A stretch of 64,000 bases of DNA from Nymphaea colorata (GCF_008831285.2 NC_045145.1:2582723-2646722); one strand, 5' to 3'. Counted from the first letter of the stretch, positions 47,216-59,023 are shown. The notes: a model not told the origin generated them from the sequence alone. Numbers and translations are program-made.

Positions 47216-47534
47216 GATGTTAGCATAGTGTTTCGAAGAAATTGAGGACTTCTATAGTAGCTTGTAAGTACAGTCCACATGATAATTCCAGCGGGACTCT
47301 TGGCCTCTGTTTTAGTAGAGAATAAGAACAGGACTTTTCCTTTATCTAATCCTGAAATATTCCTGTTTGTCATAGAAGAACCCAGCCATCATCAATATGC
47401 TGTTAAGGTTTAAGCTGCAATGAACTTTTGTCCTGTGTAAGCCCAAAAACACATGAAGAAAAAAATGTGGATAAAAACAGTACCTGGCCCCATATTTTAT
47501 TCTCTTTAATTAGTTTGGTTCTTACAGAAGTTCT

Positions 47535-47700
47535 TGTTGTTAAGGAGCCTTCCAAGAAGTTCCGTTTTTTAAGTGCTATTTGTTGTTAAGGAGCCTTCCA
47601 AGAAGTTCCGTTTTTTAAGTGCTATTTGTTGTTAAGGAGCCTTCCAAGAAGTTCCGTTTTTTAAGTGCTATTTGTTGTTAAGGATCTTTCCAAGAAGCTC
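47535..47700. repeat. 46-bp minisatellite, about 3.6 copies
   Basis: The unit starts tgttgttaaggagccttcca. It begins at 47535, 47581, 47627 and 47673. The first three copies are identical as far as I can read; the fourth is shortened and diverged (ggatctttcc, aagctcc). It lies in the GH3 pseudogene between the central exon and the decayed second exon. Confidence 0.95.
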
Positions 47701-47704
47701 CACT

Positions 47705-48860
47705 AGTGCAGTTATGGTTCCTTGATCTTCATTTGTTTTTTGTCCATAGGCATAAACTTTTTAATTGATACATAAACCCTTCTAAAAAATTACATGCTGT
47801 AGCAACTTTTTTCCACATATTTGTACAACTTCAGCATAGTTTATACATTCTTTGTGTAAGTGTACTTTACTAATAAACAACAATAATTCTGTTACTTCAT
47901 AAGTGCGCTTGTTTATCTTAGTTGAAGAACATAACAAATCTTTTGACACTCCAGTTATCAATTTTGCAGCAAACACTGGATATGTGATCCACCTTATCTT
48001 TTCCTTTCCTCTCTGACTCATTGTTCCATAGTCACGCAAAACTACTTTGTGACCCTTGGAGGCAAGGTGAATTAAGAGGTATTGTCTCCTCATTAACATT
48101 AATTTATTCTTCGGTTATTTTTCTCCTTGCGCCTGCAGTAGGTTCTTTTTAACCCAAGGGTCAATAACCAAGAAATGAGCAGAATATGGTGCTTCAATGT
48201 CAGCAGTTCTCGTTCAACACAGATTTCTTTCTCATTCAATTCCCTGGTTTGTGATCATTCTCATATTTAGCAGAATACTGTCGGTAATAACAGCACTTGT
48301 TGAAGTGAAAATGTAGTGATTAACGTTCTTTCTCTTTTCATTTTTTATCATCCTTAGATTCATTGTTGGTGTTGTTTGATTCAATGATGAATTTCATTTA
48401 ATTTGAGATCGTTATATATAACATGAATTAGTATCATTATGTTTCTCATAGTTTAAAATTTATTCAAAATGTCTACCTGAAATAGAATAACCCATGCATA
48501 TCTGATTTATGCAAGAACTTCAAATATTACTAAAGTTTTGTTTTTATACAAGATCTCGTATAATTAGGACATCATTGTTTGTTTAATTTAACTTCAAATA
48601 TTCAAATACCTTAAGGTATCTTACTTTACTAACCAAAATTTTGTTTTTTAATCAGAATGAAATTGCTTAATCCAACACCATATTGCTTATCTATTCGAAA
48701 TTCACTCAAATGAACATTTAAAACATAGAAAAGGGTAGTGAGAGTACAATTATGCTTGTACTCTTGTAGACTTGTAGACTAAGAGGCTGATGGCCCATTT
48801 CATTCACCAAATAAATGATATGTACTTCACAGGGAGAAAAATAAAAATGCCAACTTAATC
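47705..48860. other. GH3 intron or decayed exon, nothing certain
   Basis: The missing middle part of GH3 exon 2 should lie here. Just below 48860 the reversed sequence gives weak GH3-like pieces (YISFIW, then YKST), but stops and a gap make this uncertain. The 105-codon minus frame at 48099-47782 has no GH3 or other motif that I recognise. Confidence 0.35.
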
Positions 48861-48865
48861 TGTTA

Positions 48866-49000
48866 CTTGTTCATGACAGCGGGAATGAGCCATCTGAAGA
48901 TTGTATAAATCCCTTCATGATGGTTGGCAATCACTGGGATCATTTTCTGCCCACTGCCTGAAGTTTTGGAGCTGCCAAAAGAAGCGACATTCAACTGAAC
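48866..49000 (-). pseudogene. GH3 pseudogene, decayed exon 2 fragment
   Basis: The minus frame reads FGSSKTSGSGQKMIPV followed by YTIFRWLIPAVMNK. This follows the GH3 pattern SSGTSGGERKMMP…LYSLLMPVMN. The first part is the nucleotide-binding loop (motif I, SSGTS), in which one Gly is changed to Lys here. The flanks are not recognisable. Confidence 0.6.
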
Positions 49001-49864
49001 TGAGAATTTACAATGATGCACTAATGCGCACATAGTTTGGGGAAGGAAGAAGAAGAAAGAGGTGAGACAGGGTTTTGGGTTTCCATTTCCTTTCACCCTA
49101 GGGTTTGAGATCAAACCTATAGAAATTAAACGTCTAATTTCTCTGATGGTACTCAAATAAAGGAAAGAATGGGTTTGGGAAATACCAAAAAAAGAAGCGA
49201 TTTTCAATTTTACAAACTATCCTCACACTCTAGTTTATAAAGGAATAAAATCGTTGCTTTACTGTTAGTTATGCTGAACATCGCAGTAAATAAAAGAACG
49301 GCTCATTGTAAATGATTAGCATGAAACTATTATTGATTATATTTAATTGGTGTTAATACGCACATTATGGTTTTGAACCCTTGAAATTATGGAATTGGAA
49401 TGATTTTTAGGAACTTCATTCCAAAAATTGTTGGAATGGAAATGAAATCCACATTTCCAAAACTCCAAATCGCAATGGTTGAAGATTAATCAGATCTTTG
49501 GAAGTATTTTAAAAATCATAAGGCAACTAGGTAATTTTGTTAAAAGACACGTGATCATTTTGACAAACGAGTGCAAATTGTTGGGGCCAAAATGCAAGTT
49601 TGCAATACAAGTGTGAAAAAGAGGTTCTGACTGGCAGATTAATTTTCACCTGCTTCTTCTCTCCACACTTCTCTTCTTCACCATGAAACTGAGTCGCCGC
49701 TGTCAACCAGCAACTGCCCACCAGTGATACTTGTATTGTAAGGAGGAAACCCAAAAGCATTTGAGGTGGATATACAAAAATTTTTTGTAGTTTTTGTTTT
49801 TAGTTTTTTGTGACACCGGAAACAACAGTGTTGGCCGGAAGTAGTTTGCATCGGCCTGTGATTA

Positions 49865-49906
<42 letters not shown>

Positions 49907-50984
49907 ACATTCTCGTTCTCTATATTTTGTCCTTTTATAATCCCCTATGTCGAGAGTTTTCCTCTGCATCGACCAGGTTTAAAAAGCCTCGACACCCAGG
50001 CTGGATTTCATCTGAATTCCTCTGAATCGAGGTAGAGGATAACAATAGGAGAGGTGGAGTGAGAGTGGAAGCCTCGAAGTAGAAAAATTGGTTCCAAAAT
50101 TCTCATCCGACCCCACAGGGTGGAACGAGAGTTCCATCAACTTGTTTCTGGAATCGCTCATAATGGGCAAAAATTTGGTTCCTAGTTTGATGCAACCCAA
50201 ACTAAATTTGGATATTTGAATTTTAATCTCTTGTTTACAGTGACATTCCAAAAAAGCAAATTTGCCCTTAGGATAGTAAAAAAGAACATGGGAAAAAGTT
50301 CATAGTTGTTTGATACAACCATTAAATATATATATGTTATTATTCCTAGATTAAACCACAAGCATTTGTTCCAATTCATTTTAAAGCGTGCACAGGTAAA
50401 TTATATTTATTGGGTTTTGATCAGGCCAATTAGTTCAAAATTGACTGCACGTACAAGAAATCAAGAGAGAGAAGGAGAGATCTAAGACCCGATCACAACG
50501 ACCCTCAACTCAAATTATTTTCCCTTGACAAGAGAGCCATCTATGAATGGAACTAAGGTTAGTGGTAGAAAAAATTAAGGTAATGTTTGATAGCTTTGGA
50601 CCTCAGATCTTGGTCTTAGTAATGTGGATCTTAAATCCACTTTACATGTAAAAAAAAACATAGATTTAAAGTCAGACGTGGAGCATTACAGGGAGGATGA
50701 CTCTAAATCCACAGATCTGATATCCTAGTGATCTCATATTATTGCGGATCTAAGGTCGGTGGTGAAACAAACACATTCTGAGTGAGAGAGAGAGAAAGAG
50801 GGTGGGGAGGAATACCCAATCAATTATGCTCAAGAATTGCAAGCCTCAACCCAAATCAATTTTCTTTAATAACAATGAGGAGAGCATCCTCCAAAAAGTG
50901 AACCAAGTGCAATTTAAAGATAAAGAGAGAGAGAGAGATAGACCTGATTAGTAACTCTGAGATGGGTTGAGCAGAGAAAATGGG
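49001..50984. other. GH3 first intron, with CT tract
   Basis: No coding motif. It contains a pure CT microsatellite at about 49866-49902 and GA tracts near 50460-50480 and 50920-50940. It separates the start exon from the exon 2 relic. Confidence 0.5.
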
Positions 50985-51130
50985 TGTTTGGCAGCTTGGA
51001 CTTGAAGGTTTTCCTGTCTATACTCAGCGTTGGCGTTGGTGGAAAGGATGTCGTCCAGCACCATCTGCTGCACCTCATCTACATGACTCGTCATCTCTTC
51101 TATGAACTCCAATGGCTCCACCTCCTCCAT
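50985..51130 (-). pseudogene. GH3 pseudogene, start exon
   Basis: An ATG at 51130 opens MEEVEPLEFIEEMTSHVDEV, then QQMVLDDILSTNANAEY. This matches the GH3 N-terminus (LEFIEE.T.NADEVQ..VL.EIL..NA..EYL). The frame runs on past the expected donor. An in-frame upstream extension exists, but similarity starts at this ATG, so I choose it as the ancestral start. Confidence 0.75.
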
Positions 51131-52689
51131 CGCAATTCGCCTCAACCTCAATCTCCCTTCTTTCACCATCTCTCTGTCCCTCTGAAATTTGATGAAAAGG
51201 GTTTTTGATATAGAGAAAAGAACATTCCAAATATATAAGAAGATGAGCACATTCCGCCACGCTTGGCCATGACAATAATGAGTACCACAACATCAAAAGA
51301 GTTAAAAGGAAGGACGTATGGTAATACGCCAACTATTTCACTCAAAATTTTCCCCATAAATTAGCTGTTCAAGAGAGAACCAGCACGGTTTACTGTAGCT
51401 CACTTGGTCGTGTCTTGGTATGATTTGATTTATTGATCCCCTTAACTTATTTTATAAATGTAGATATTTTTAATATTCATTTAGGGTAAACCATGCTTGT
51501 TATAAAACCCCCAATGTGATGCTGTATCCTTGTGCTTTTAATTGTTTTGGAACATGGGTGGGTAGACCTATGGTACAACTTTCAACTCAGATGTTAAACT
51601 TGCCACTGTTTATAACCTAGAGAAATAACACACTGGACCGTAATAGCAGCCTGGATTCGAACCTACGAAGTTTAAGCAAAACATTTTAGGTAAATGATTC
51701 AAAGTCAGTGAAGCCAAACTGATAGCAGGAGCGGCTGGGGTCGGGTGGGTTACAGGCCTTTCATCAGTTTGTAACCTTTCCTGAGGTTTGGAAGTGTGAC
51801 AGAGGTGATCAAAGAGACCAGCCTTTCATAAATGTTGGAAAAAGTCCCTCCCAACCCACTACTACAACTCGTAGTTCCTAATTCTTCAAATTTATACAAA
51901 AACGGTCCAATAAATACAGAAACATTTAAGTAGTCTACCATGTTTAAACTTACAACAAGATTGTTCTCTTCAAAAGCTTGTGCATTAAAATTAAATGTCA
52001 CATCAAAAAATCCTGAGATAACTCCAAAAACCTATGTTTACAAACCCCACCCAACTACTCACGTGCCTCCCACTTGAATATCTCTTCAGGTCACGAGAGT
52101 TGGAAATTCTTACCCCAACGCCTACATCCTTTTTACCTCATATCTTTTATCTATAACATAATCCCAGCAATCAATAAAATGAAATTCGCAGACACAGATA
52201 GTTAAATTTAAGGCCTTTGAAGCCCATAGAGCTATTGCATTAAGTTGTTTGAGTGGAGTAGCTCAAGCTCGATTTGTATACACTCAGCTCAACCTCTACT
52301 CGTTTAATAAACGAGTTAAAAAATAAGCTCGTTTAAATAAATAAGCTGAGCTCGAGCAAGGTAAGCTCGACTATTGCATAATGGGAACGCGTGACCCTTT
52401 TTGCTTTTTCTGATTCCTCCTTTTTCAAAGCTTGTTGAATCTACTGGGGTTTGCTCCTTTTATAAGGTTTTTTGGGATCTCTTTTTCTTGCAAACTTTTC
52501 AGTACATGGACTATCAGCCTTCCGCTTTAGTACTCTACAAAAAACTTACAAGGAAAGCAGCTTAAGAATGATTAAAAAAAGGAGTTTGGTTGTTGACTTT
52601 AGGTCAAATTATGTTATTCATCCCCTTTCAATTATCATTTCAGGACTTGAGCGAATCCAGTTCGAACACCAGAAATTCAACCATAAATT
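51131..52689. other. Unassigned; small GAGCTC-rich piece at 52240-52370
   Basis: This should hold the former GH3 promoter, but no element is convincing. At 52240-52370 short words such as agctcgagc, ctcgtttaa and aacgagtt recur in both orientations, like the ends of the hAT-like element at 53025-60415. It may be a small relative. Confidence 0.35.
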
Positions 52690-52875
52690 GTAAGACATTA
52701 GCACATGGAGGGGCCTTGCTCTCATGATTTTCTAGTTAGAGATAAAATCATATGCATATTTGTCGGTGATGAATTTTTCAGCGTATATTTAGCAATTCTT
52801 TCTTATAGAAAAAAATAAAGCTATTAATAAAAGTAAAAATAAGATATGTTACTGATTCATACCACATACAAAAGA
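52690..52875 (+). repeat. Dispersed repeat, inverted copy at 28500-28725
   Basis: It shares long words with the reverse complement of the foreign segment in Copia-2 (for example aggggccttgctctcatgat and tatttagcaattctttctta). The 68-codon frame in the other copy (28720-28514 minus) is not kept open here. Family unknown. Confidence 0.7.
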
Positions 52876-53039
52876 AAAAGCTTTGTTTACAGACATGGGG
52901 AATTATTTTGCATTCAAAAGAAAAAAAAAGCACAAGTACATCTTTGTTCAGTATTTTGGTACAATCAGTACTTAGTTTCATGTGAAGGTTGATAGTGATG
53001 TATGATGTACATAGGCATTGTCATTTGGGCTGCACACGA

Positions 53040-54260
53040 GAAGAGTCAAGCTCGAGCAGGGCTTGAGCTCGACTTGATTATACAGTGTCGAGCTTGAGCT
53101 TGACTCGCTTAACTCGTTTATGTCTTCACTTGTTTATTTTTAAACTTGCAACTCATTTAACTTGTTTAATCACAAAACTGCACATCAACAAGAACAAATT
53201 CTATGGTACAACCATGAAAGCAAGGGGGTTCAACACAAAAAATGCGAACAAGATTGGGGAACAGTTTAACAAGCAAACTATTTCAACAACCAAACTAATT
53301 GTAACACCATATCTTTTTCTAAGAAGCAAAGTTGGCTTCATCCAAACACGCCGATAGCATGTTTCATAACTTGGATCTGGAGAGACTTTAATGCAAATAT
53401 TAAGCAAAATAAGTCATGATGGAACTCGACTCGAACTCGAGTCGAGCTCTCTAACACAAGCTCAAGCTTGACTCGATTATACAGCGTCGAGCTTGAGCTC
53501 GATTCCCTTAACTCGCTTAACTCGTTTATGCCTTAACTCATTTATTTTTAAACCTGCACCTCATTTAACTTCTTTAATCACAAAACTGCACATCAACAAG
53601 AACAAATTCTATGGTACAACCATGAAAGCAAGAGGGTTCAACACAAAAAATGCGAACAAGATTGGGGAACAGTTTCACAAGCAAACTATTTCAACAATCA
53701 AAGTAATTGTAACACCATATTTTTCTCCAAAAAGCAAAGTTGGTCTCATCCAAACACGCCGATAGCATTTTCAGAACTTGGATCTGGAGAGACTTTAAAG
53801 CAAATATTAAGCAAAATAAATCATGATGGCACACACAAGCCGAGCCGAGCTCGACCTCGAGTCGAGCTCTCTAGCACAAGCTCGAGCTCGACTCAATTAT
53901 ACAGCATCGAGCTCGAGCTCGACTCCCTTGACTCGTTTAACTCGTTTATGTCTTAATTTGTTTTTTTAAAACTTGCAACTTGTTTAATTCGTTGAATCAC
54001 AAAACTGCACATCAGCAAGAACAAATTCTATGGTACAACCATGAAAACAAGGGGGTTGAACACAAATAATGCGAACAAGATTGGGGAACAGTTTAACAAG
54101 CAAACTGATTCAACAATCAAACTAATTGTAACACCATATTTTTCTCCAAGAAGCAAAGTTGGCTTCATTCAAACACGCCGACAACATGCTTCAGAACTTG
54201 GATCTGGAGAGTCTTTAATGCAGATATTAAGCAAAATAAAACATGATGGCACCAACCAAA
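53040..54260. repeat. Three tandem repeats of ~408 bp in the hAT-like element
   Basis: Each unit has a GAGCTCGAGC-rich part, then a shared part containing caacaagaacaaattctatg and tgcgaacaagattggggaac. Equivalent points are at 53085, 53493 and about 53900. The units differ by scattered substitutions, so they are older than the GH3 array. The open frames in them are only partly kept (a 47-residue stretch with NANKIGEQFNKQT), so I treat them as non-coding. Confidence 0.85.
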
Positions 54261-54364
54261 CATATGAAAACTGCCGCATCATTATATGCTTCCAATCACA
54301 ATCCACATACTTCGAATACGGACCTCAAGGGGCACGTAAGAGGAGGAAAGCATGAGATGGTGAG

Positions 54365-54515
54365 TGTTGAAATTAGAAAGTTTGCTTTAAGTGTGGCAGT
54401 CATTTGATTATTTAAAAGTTAGAGTTCTCTTTTGTCTTTTTACTACTTTATTTGTCCTACTTTTGTAACTGCCACAACCGTGCCCTAATCTCTACTTTTG
54501 TCTTTTTACTATACC

Positions 54516-54561
<46 letters not shown>

Positions 54562-54586
54562 TTCTCCCCTTCTCCATCACGCAACA
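54365..54586 (+). repeat. Copia-1 5' LTR (222 bp)
   Basis: Nearly the same as the 3' LTR at the start and end. The middle differs: about 20 bases at 54494-54514 repeat the word cttttgtctttttacta found earlier in the same LTR, where the 3' LTR has about 43 unrelated bases. A long CT microsatellite (about 54519-54558) lies in the part that would be transcribed. Confidence 0.9.
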
Positions 54587-54600
54587 TGATATCAGAGCCA
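54587..54600 (+). other. Copia-1 primer-binding site
   Basis: Directly after the LTR: tgatatcagagccac, one base different from the initiator tRNA-Met complement tggtatcagagcc. Confidence 0.85.
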
Positions 54601-55218
54601 CTGCTGCCGTGATCGTCTCAGACTGCTAGCGTGATCTTCTCAGGCTGCCGCTGGCGTGATGTCCTCAAGCTGCTGGCGTGATATTCTCTTGTTGCTGCTG
54701 GCGTGATCTTCTCTTGTCCCTCATATTTCTTGCTGCGTGGAGGAGGACCTGATCTCGCCTATGTGGAAGGCGTGATCGGATCCTCAAGTGAAGTTTATAT
54801 GCTGTTTGTGGCTGTTGTTTAAGGGATGATCAGAGGTTCTGGTGAAGCAGAATATATACAGCTTTTCTCTACGCTAGACGTGGACTTGCTGTGTGAGAGT
54901 GAGGCAGAATATATGTGGAACTTATTTACATAAGATGTGGACTTGCTGTTTGAGAGTTGAGGTTGGGAATTGTAGAAGCAGCGGCAGACTTTGTTTGTAA
55001 GGTTGTGCTTTCAGCAGAATAATTTCAGCAAGTTTGTTCCTTGTTCTTCCTTGTGTGCTTTCAGCAGAATATTTTCAGCAAGTTTTTTCCCTGTTTTCTT
55101 GCTATTTGGGGTTGTGAAAAAAGCTTGTGCACGTTTATTATTTTTTGTTCCTGACGTCTGGGTAAAGGTTCTGCATATATATTTTATCTTGGTATTCTCA
55201 TTCTTGTTGTGATTTATT

Positions 55219-55770
55219 ATGGCTGAGAACCACAAATCAGAGGGTGGTAACGATCATAAAGGAGTTGGAAATCTCTTCTCCTATGGATCTACGGTTAAAT
55301 TAGATGGACACAACTATGAACTGTGGTCCAGATCCTTTATGTTGTCAGTCAAAGGACATCGAAAGAGACACATAATTGAAGAGGATGAGCCTATTGACAA
55401 GTTAGGGAAGTACATAACCTGGAAAGAGGACGACAGCATGGTTATGTCTTGGATTATGAATAGCGTCCAACCACAAATTGCTTCTACTATTACTTACTAT
55501 ACTACTGCGAAGGAGATGTGGGAATTTCTTAGACAGACATATTCACAAGATAAGAATGTGAGTAAAATCCTTCAAGTTGAAGAAGAGTTGCACAACCTCC
55601 GACAGGGAAATCAGAATTTATCACAATACTTTGCAACAGTTAAAGCTAGCTATGAATGTCTGAAATTCTTGCGTCCTCCGTGCAAATCTTGTTATAAGTC
55701 ACACTTTGAACCTACTATGGTTGCAAAGTTTCTTGCTGGTCTCTCTCCTGAGTATGCTCACTGGAAGTGA
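55219..55770 (+). pseudogene. Copia-1 gag
   Basis: ATG at 55219, about 630 bp after the PBS. The frame has YELWSRSFMLSV, then TWKEDDSMVMSWIMNSV, EMWEFLRQTYSQDKN, LRQGNQNLSQYFATVKASYE and FLAGLSPEYAHW. It matches the Copia gag core (W…M…L..K…W..D…W…S…LW..L…Y.…L.QG..S…Y…K…FL.GL…Y). Its reading frame ends at 55768-55770 because of the insertion at 55759-55801. It would form the capsid. Confidence 0.9.
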
Positions 55771-55801
55771 AATTTATCACACCAACTAAGGATCCGATGT
55801 T

Positions 55802-56519
55802 CACTAGAAGTGAAATTCCTGATCTCTCTGATGCATATAACAGACTTAGTCTTCTTGCTATTAGTTTGTCTCAACCAACTGGTGTGACGCCTGCCTCTAC
55901 CCTTGCTGTGGGGGGTGGTTGTAGTCATGGCTCCACCTATAGTACCAAAGGAAGAGGTATAGGTCGTGGAACTGGGGGCTGTGGGAGGTTCCAATGCACC
56001 TATTGTGGAAAGATTGGACACTTAGAGGATCGCTGTCGCCCATCCTCTTTGTTGCAGGGAAGAAATATGATCACGAAACATACCAAAAGCCCTACTCACT
56101 CTTCTATGGGCTATGCACGGACTGCCACTCCTACTGTGGAGGACTCTTCGTCTAGTATAGCACCAGAGATAGTTACAGTTAGCATTGACAGAGTTGAGTA
56201 TGAGCAATTTTTAGCACACAAAGCCTCACAGGCTTCAGCTTCCACAGCATTGACTGATCGAGCCTTCTCAATGGGTCCTTCCACGTTTGACTCAATTACT
56301 TCTTGGATTATTGATTCAGGAGCATCGAGACATTTCTGCAGTAGACCTGGGTCTTTCACTACTCTGCATAAATTTCCCCAGCCACGTCATGTAAAAATTG
56401 CAGATAGTAGACTGTCACCCATATTGGGTTATGGAGATGTGAAGCTTTCTCAGTCTATGACTATCCCACATGTTTTATATGCTCCTGAATTTCCATCTCA
56501 TTTACTCTCTGTTAGATAG
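55802..56519 (+). pseudogene. Copia-1 zinc knuckle and protease
   Basis: Frame 3 continues the polyprotein with SEIPDLSDAYNRLS, a Gly-rich linker and CTYCGKIGHLEDRC (CX2CX4HX4C knuckle). About 85 residues later comes TSWIIDSGASRHFC, the D-S-G-A protease active site. The stop TAG at 56517-56519 fits a CAG to TAG change, because the frame continues directly with Copia-like sequence. Confidence 0.9.
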
Positions 56520-57560
56520 TTGACTACTAATTTACACCGTCGTATTATTTTTTACCCTGGTTCATGCTCATTTCAGGACTTGCAAACTGGGAAGACGATT
56601 TGTGGCAGCTATGAGAAAAGGGGCATCTACATCTTGTCTGCTCCTATGGGTCTTGCTGCTACCTCTTCTACATCAGAGCCTACAGTCTTCCAGTGGCATC
56701 TTCAGCTTGGTCACCCTTCAACACCCAAGCTTCGTTCTCTCCTACCTAATCTTTCAGTTCCAGAGTCTTTTCAGTGTGAGACTTGTCAACTTGGCAAGCA
56801 CACACGTAGTAGTTTTCCATCGAGTCTTAGTCCTTCAAGCCAAGGGTTATTTGATCTTCTTCATGTTGATGTGTGGGGGCCTAGCAGGGTTGCTAGCCGA
56901 AAAAAGTTTAGGTACTTTCTTGTCGTTATTGATGATTATTCTTGAGTCAGTTGGGTATTCCTTTTGAAGGAAAGATCTGAAGTAATTTGTATTCTCAAAA
57001 ACTTGATTATTGAAATAAAGACTCAATTTGGTTCTCTGGTTAAGTGTATTCGCACTGATAATGCTCTTGAGTTCAAATCATCTATCCTAATGACCTTTTA
57101 TGCTAAAAATGGTATCTCTCCACAATTTACATGTCCTCATACCTCACAACAAAATGGAGTTGCCGAACGAAAACATCGGCAACTTCTAACTGTTGCTCGT
57201 ACCCTAATGCTGCATCATCATGTACCTGCATACTTATGGGGTGATGCCATACTCATGGCTTGTTACCTGACCAATCGTTTGCCATCATCCTTCATTGACA
57301 ACAAAGTACCTATTAAACCTGTTTATCCCAATCAAAGCTTATTTTCCATTGCACCAAAAGTTTTTGGTTGTACCTGTTTTGTTCGCATTCTTGGGCCTAA
57401 ACGTGATAAACTTGTTGCTCAAGCCATTAAGTGTATGTTCATTGGCTATCCTTGAAACCAAAAAGGGTACAAGTGCTTTGATCCGGTAACTCACAAAGAG
57501 TATATCAGTGCGGATGTTACTTTTCTCGAGTCTCGGTCTTACTTTAGTCCTACTTCTGCA
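56520..57560 (+). pseudogene. Copia-1 integrase
   Basis: The GAG-pre-integrase zinc region reads WHLQLGHPSTPKL…CETCQLGKH. The catalytic core follows with Asp in LLHVDVWGPS, Asp in IRTDNALEF and Glu in QQNGVAERKH. After it come VFGCTCFVRI and the GYKCFDP…SADVTFLES tail. TGA stops at 56943-56945 and 57453-57455 interrupt an otherwise continuous frame. Each fits CGA (Arg) to TGA. Integrase joins the cDNA to the host DNA. Confidence 0.9.
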
Positions 57561-57569
57561 TCATCTGAA

Positions 57570-59023
57570 ATGCCTTGTCCTATCCCTTTACCTATCCCTC
57601 CTGTCCCGTTGCAATCTTTTCCATCTCCTACTCTGACTATGAATAGGTTTCAGGATCCTCCATTGGTCTACACTCGGCGACAGGACCCCTCTCATGGTCG
57701 ACCATCAGACTCTTCTCCAGATGTGAGCTCCACTAAAGTAAGTATACCTGATGTTGTTCCTTCAGACGACTTCCCTATAGCCCTGCGCAAAGGCAAGAGA
57801 CAGTGTACCATGCATCCTATCTCTCACTTTGTTTCCACTGCCCATCTTGATGATAACTTACAACAGTTTCTTAAGGCTAGGGCAGTTTATACTGTCTCAA
57901 CTTGTCATAAACAGGCCTTACTAGACTGTAAATGGCGAACAACTATGCAAGATGAGATGGATGCTCTCGTACAGCGTGGTACCTGGGAGTTGGTCGATCC
58001 ACCTAAAGATTGTGACATTGTTGGCTCCAAATGGGTATTTATAGTCAAATATCATTCAGATGGGTCATTAGAGCGATACAAGGCATGATTAGCGGCTAAA
58101 GGTTACACTCAGACATACGGGGTTGACTTCTTTGAGACGTTCTCTCCAGTGGCCAGATTGGGCACTATTCGCCTTATTATTTCTGTTGCGGTACACTCTG
58201 AGTGGCCTATGTATCAGCTTGATGTGAAGAATGTCTTTCTGTATGGTGATCTTGAGGAGACTGTATATATGCAGCAACCTCCAGGGTTCGAGAAACAGGG
58301 GGAGTGTAGTAAAGTGTGTCGGTTGAAGAAGACTATCTATGGACTTAAACAAAGTCCCAGAGCATGGTTCCACAAATTATCAGAGGTGGTTTCACAATGT
58401 AGATTTGAACGATCTCCTTTGGATCATTCTCTATTCATCAAGAAGACCTCCACAGGTATAGTTGTCATGATAGTATATGTTTATGACATTATCTTGACAG
58501 GTGGTTGTGGTCAAGAAATATCTGCTACAAAGCTCCTTTGGATCATTCTCTATTCATCAAGAAGACCTCCACAGGTATAGTTGTCATGATAGTATATGTT
58601 GATGACATTATCTTGACTGGTGATTGTGGTCAAGAAACATATGCTACAAAGGCTTTTCTTCAAAAGCATTTTGTCACGAAGGATCTTGGTCACTTGAGAT
58701 ATTTTCTTGGGATTGAAGTTGTGGACAACAAAGAAGGTGTAGTATTGTCTCAAAGGAAATATGTCCTTGATCTACTGCAGGACACAGGGATGCTAGGGAC
58801 CAAGCCGGCTAATCTCCCTATGAATCCACGTATTCATCTTCATGATGATCAATCAGAACTAGTAGATTCCCGATCTTACAGGTCTCTCATTGGAAAACTA
58901 CTTTATGTTACTGTAACAAGACCAAACATTAGCTTTGTTGTTGAAAAATTAAGCCAGTTTATGGAAAAGCCTAAAAAATTCCACTGGGATGCGGCGTTGA
59001 TGGTGTTGAAATACCTAAAATGA
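57570..59023 (+). pseudogene. Copia-1 reverse transcriptase with internal duplication
   Basis: RT blocks in order: WRTTMQDEMDALVQRGTWEL, SKWVFIVKYHSDGSLERYKA, a TGA (58086-58088), LAAKGYTQTYGVDFFETFSP, MYQLDVKNVFLYGDLEE with the first catalytic Asp, and IYGLKQSPRAWF. Then the YVDD block appears twice because of a 119-bp tandem duplication (58414-58651): first as YVYD, then as YVDD. The duplication shifts the frame; later blocks (FLGIEVV, YRSLIGKLLYVTVTRPNISF) continue in frame 2 up to a TGA at 59021-59023. Confidence 0.9.

Larger units (their letters stand above)
41449..51130 (-). pseudogene. GH3 acyl-acid amido synthetase pseudogene with amplified exon
   Basis: GH3 enzymes conjugate amino acids to plant hormones (auxin, jasmonate, salicylate-type acids) through an acyl-adenylate in the cytosol. 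Exon remnants lie in family order on the minus strand: start exon 51130-50985, a decayed second exon 49000-48866, a central exon at 47200-46585 that is repeated five more times down to 43540, a penultimate exon 42016-41760 and a last exon 41715-41449. Motifs are recognisable throughout ([76 protein letters not shown]). Most of the second exon is lost, the central exon has a 2-nt deletion, and the last exon has stops. The locus cannot encode a normal enzyme of about 600 residues. Confidence 0.85.

Noticed and set aside
47535-47700. CRISPR-like array
   Set aside because: The 46-bp units are directly adjacent with no variable spacers, and the setting is a plant gene. It is a minisatellite.
47782-48099. 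A 105-codon minus-strand gene
   Set aside because: No recognisable domain, unusual composition, and position inside the GH3 pseudogene intron. Length alone is not enough in AT-rich DNA.
53085-54355. A triplicated gene encoding a ~90-residue protein
   Set aside because: The frames differ between units, the starts lie in GAGCTC-rich repeat sequence, and the units belong to a non-coding hAT-like element.
55759-55801. Programmed ribosomal frameshift between gag and pol
   Set aside because: The shift is explained by a 43-bp insertion with flanking near-repeats, and Copia elements usually use a single frame.
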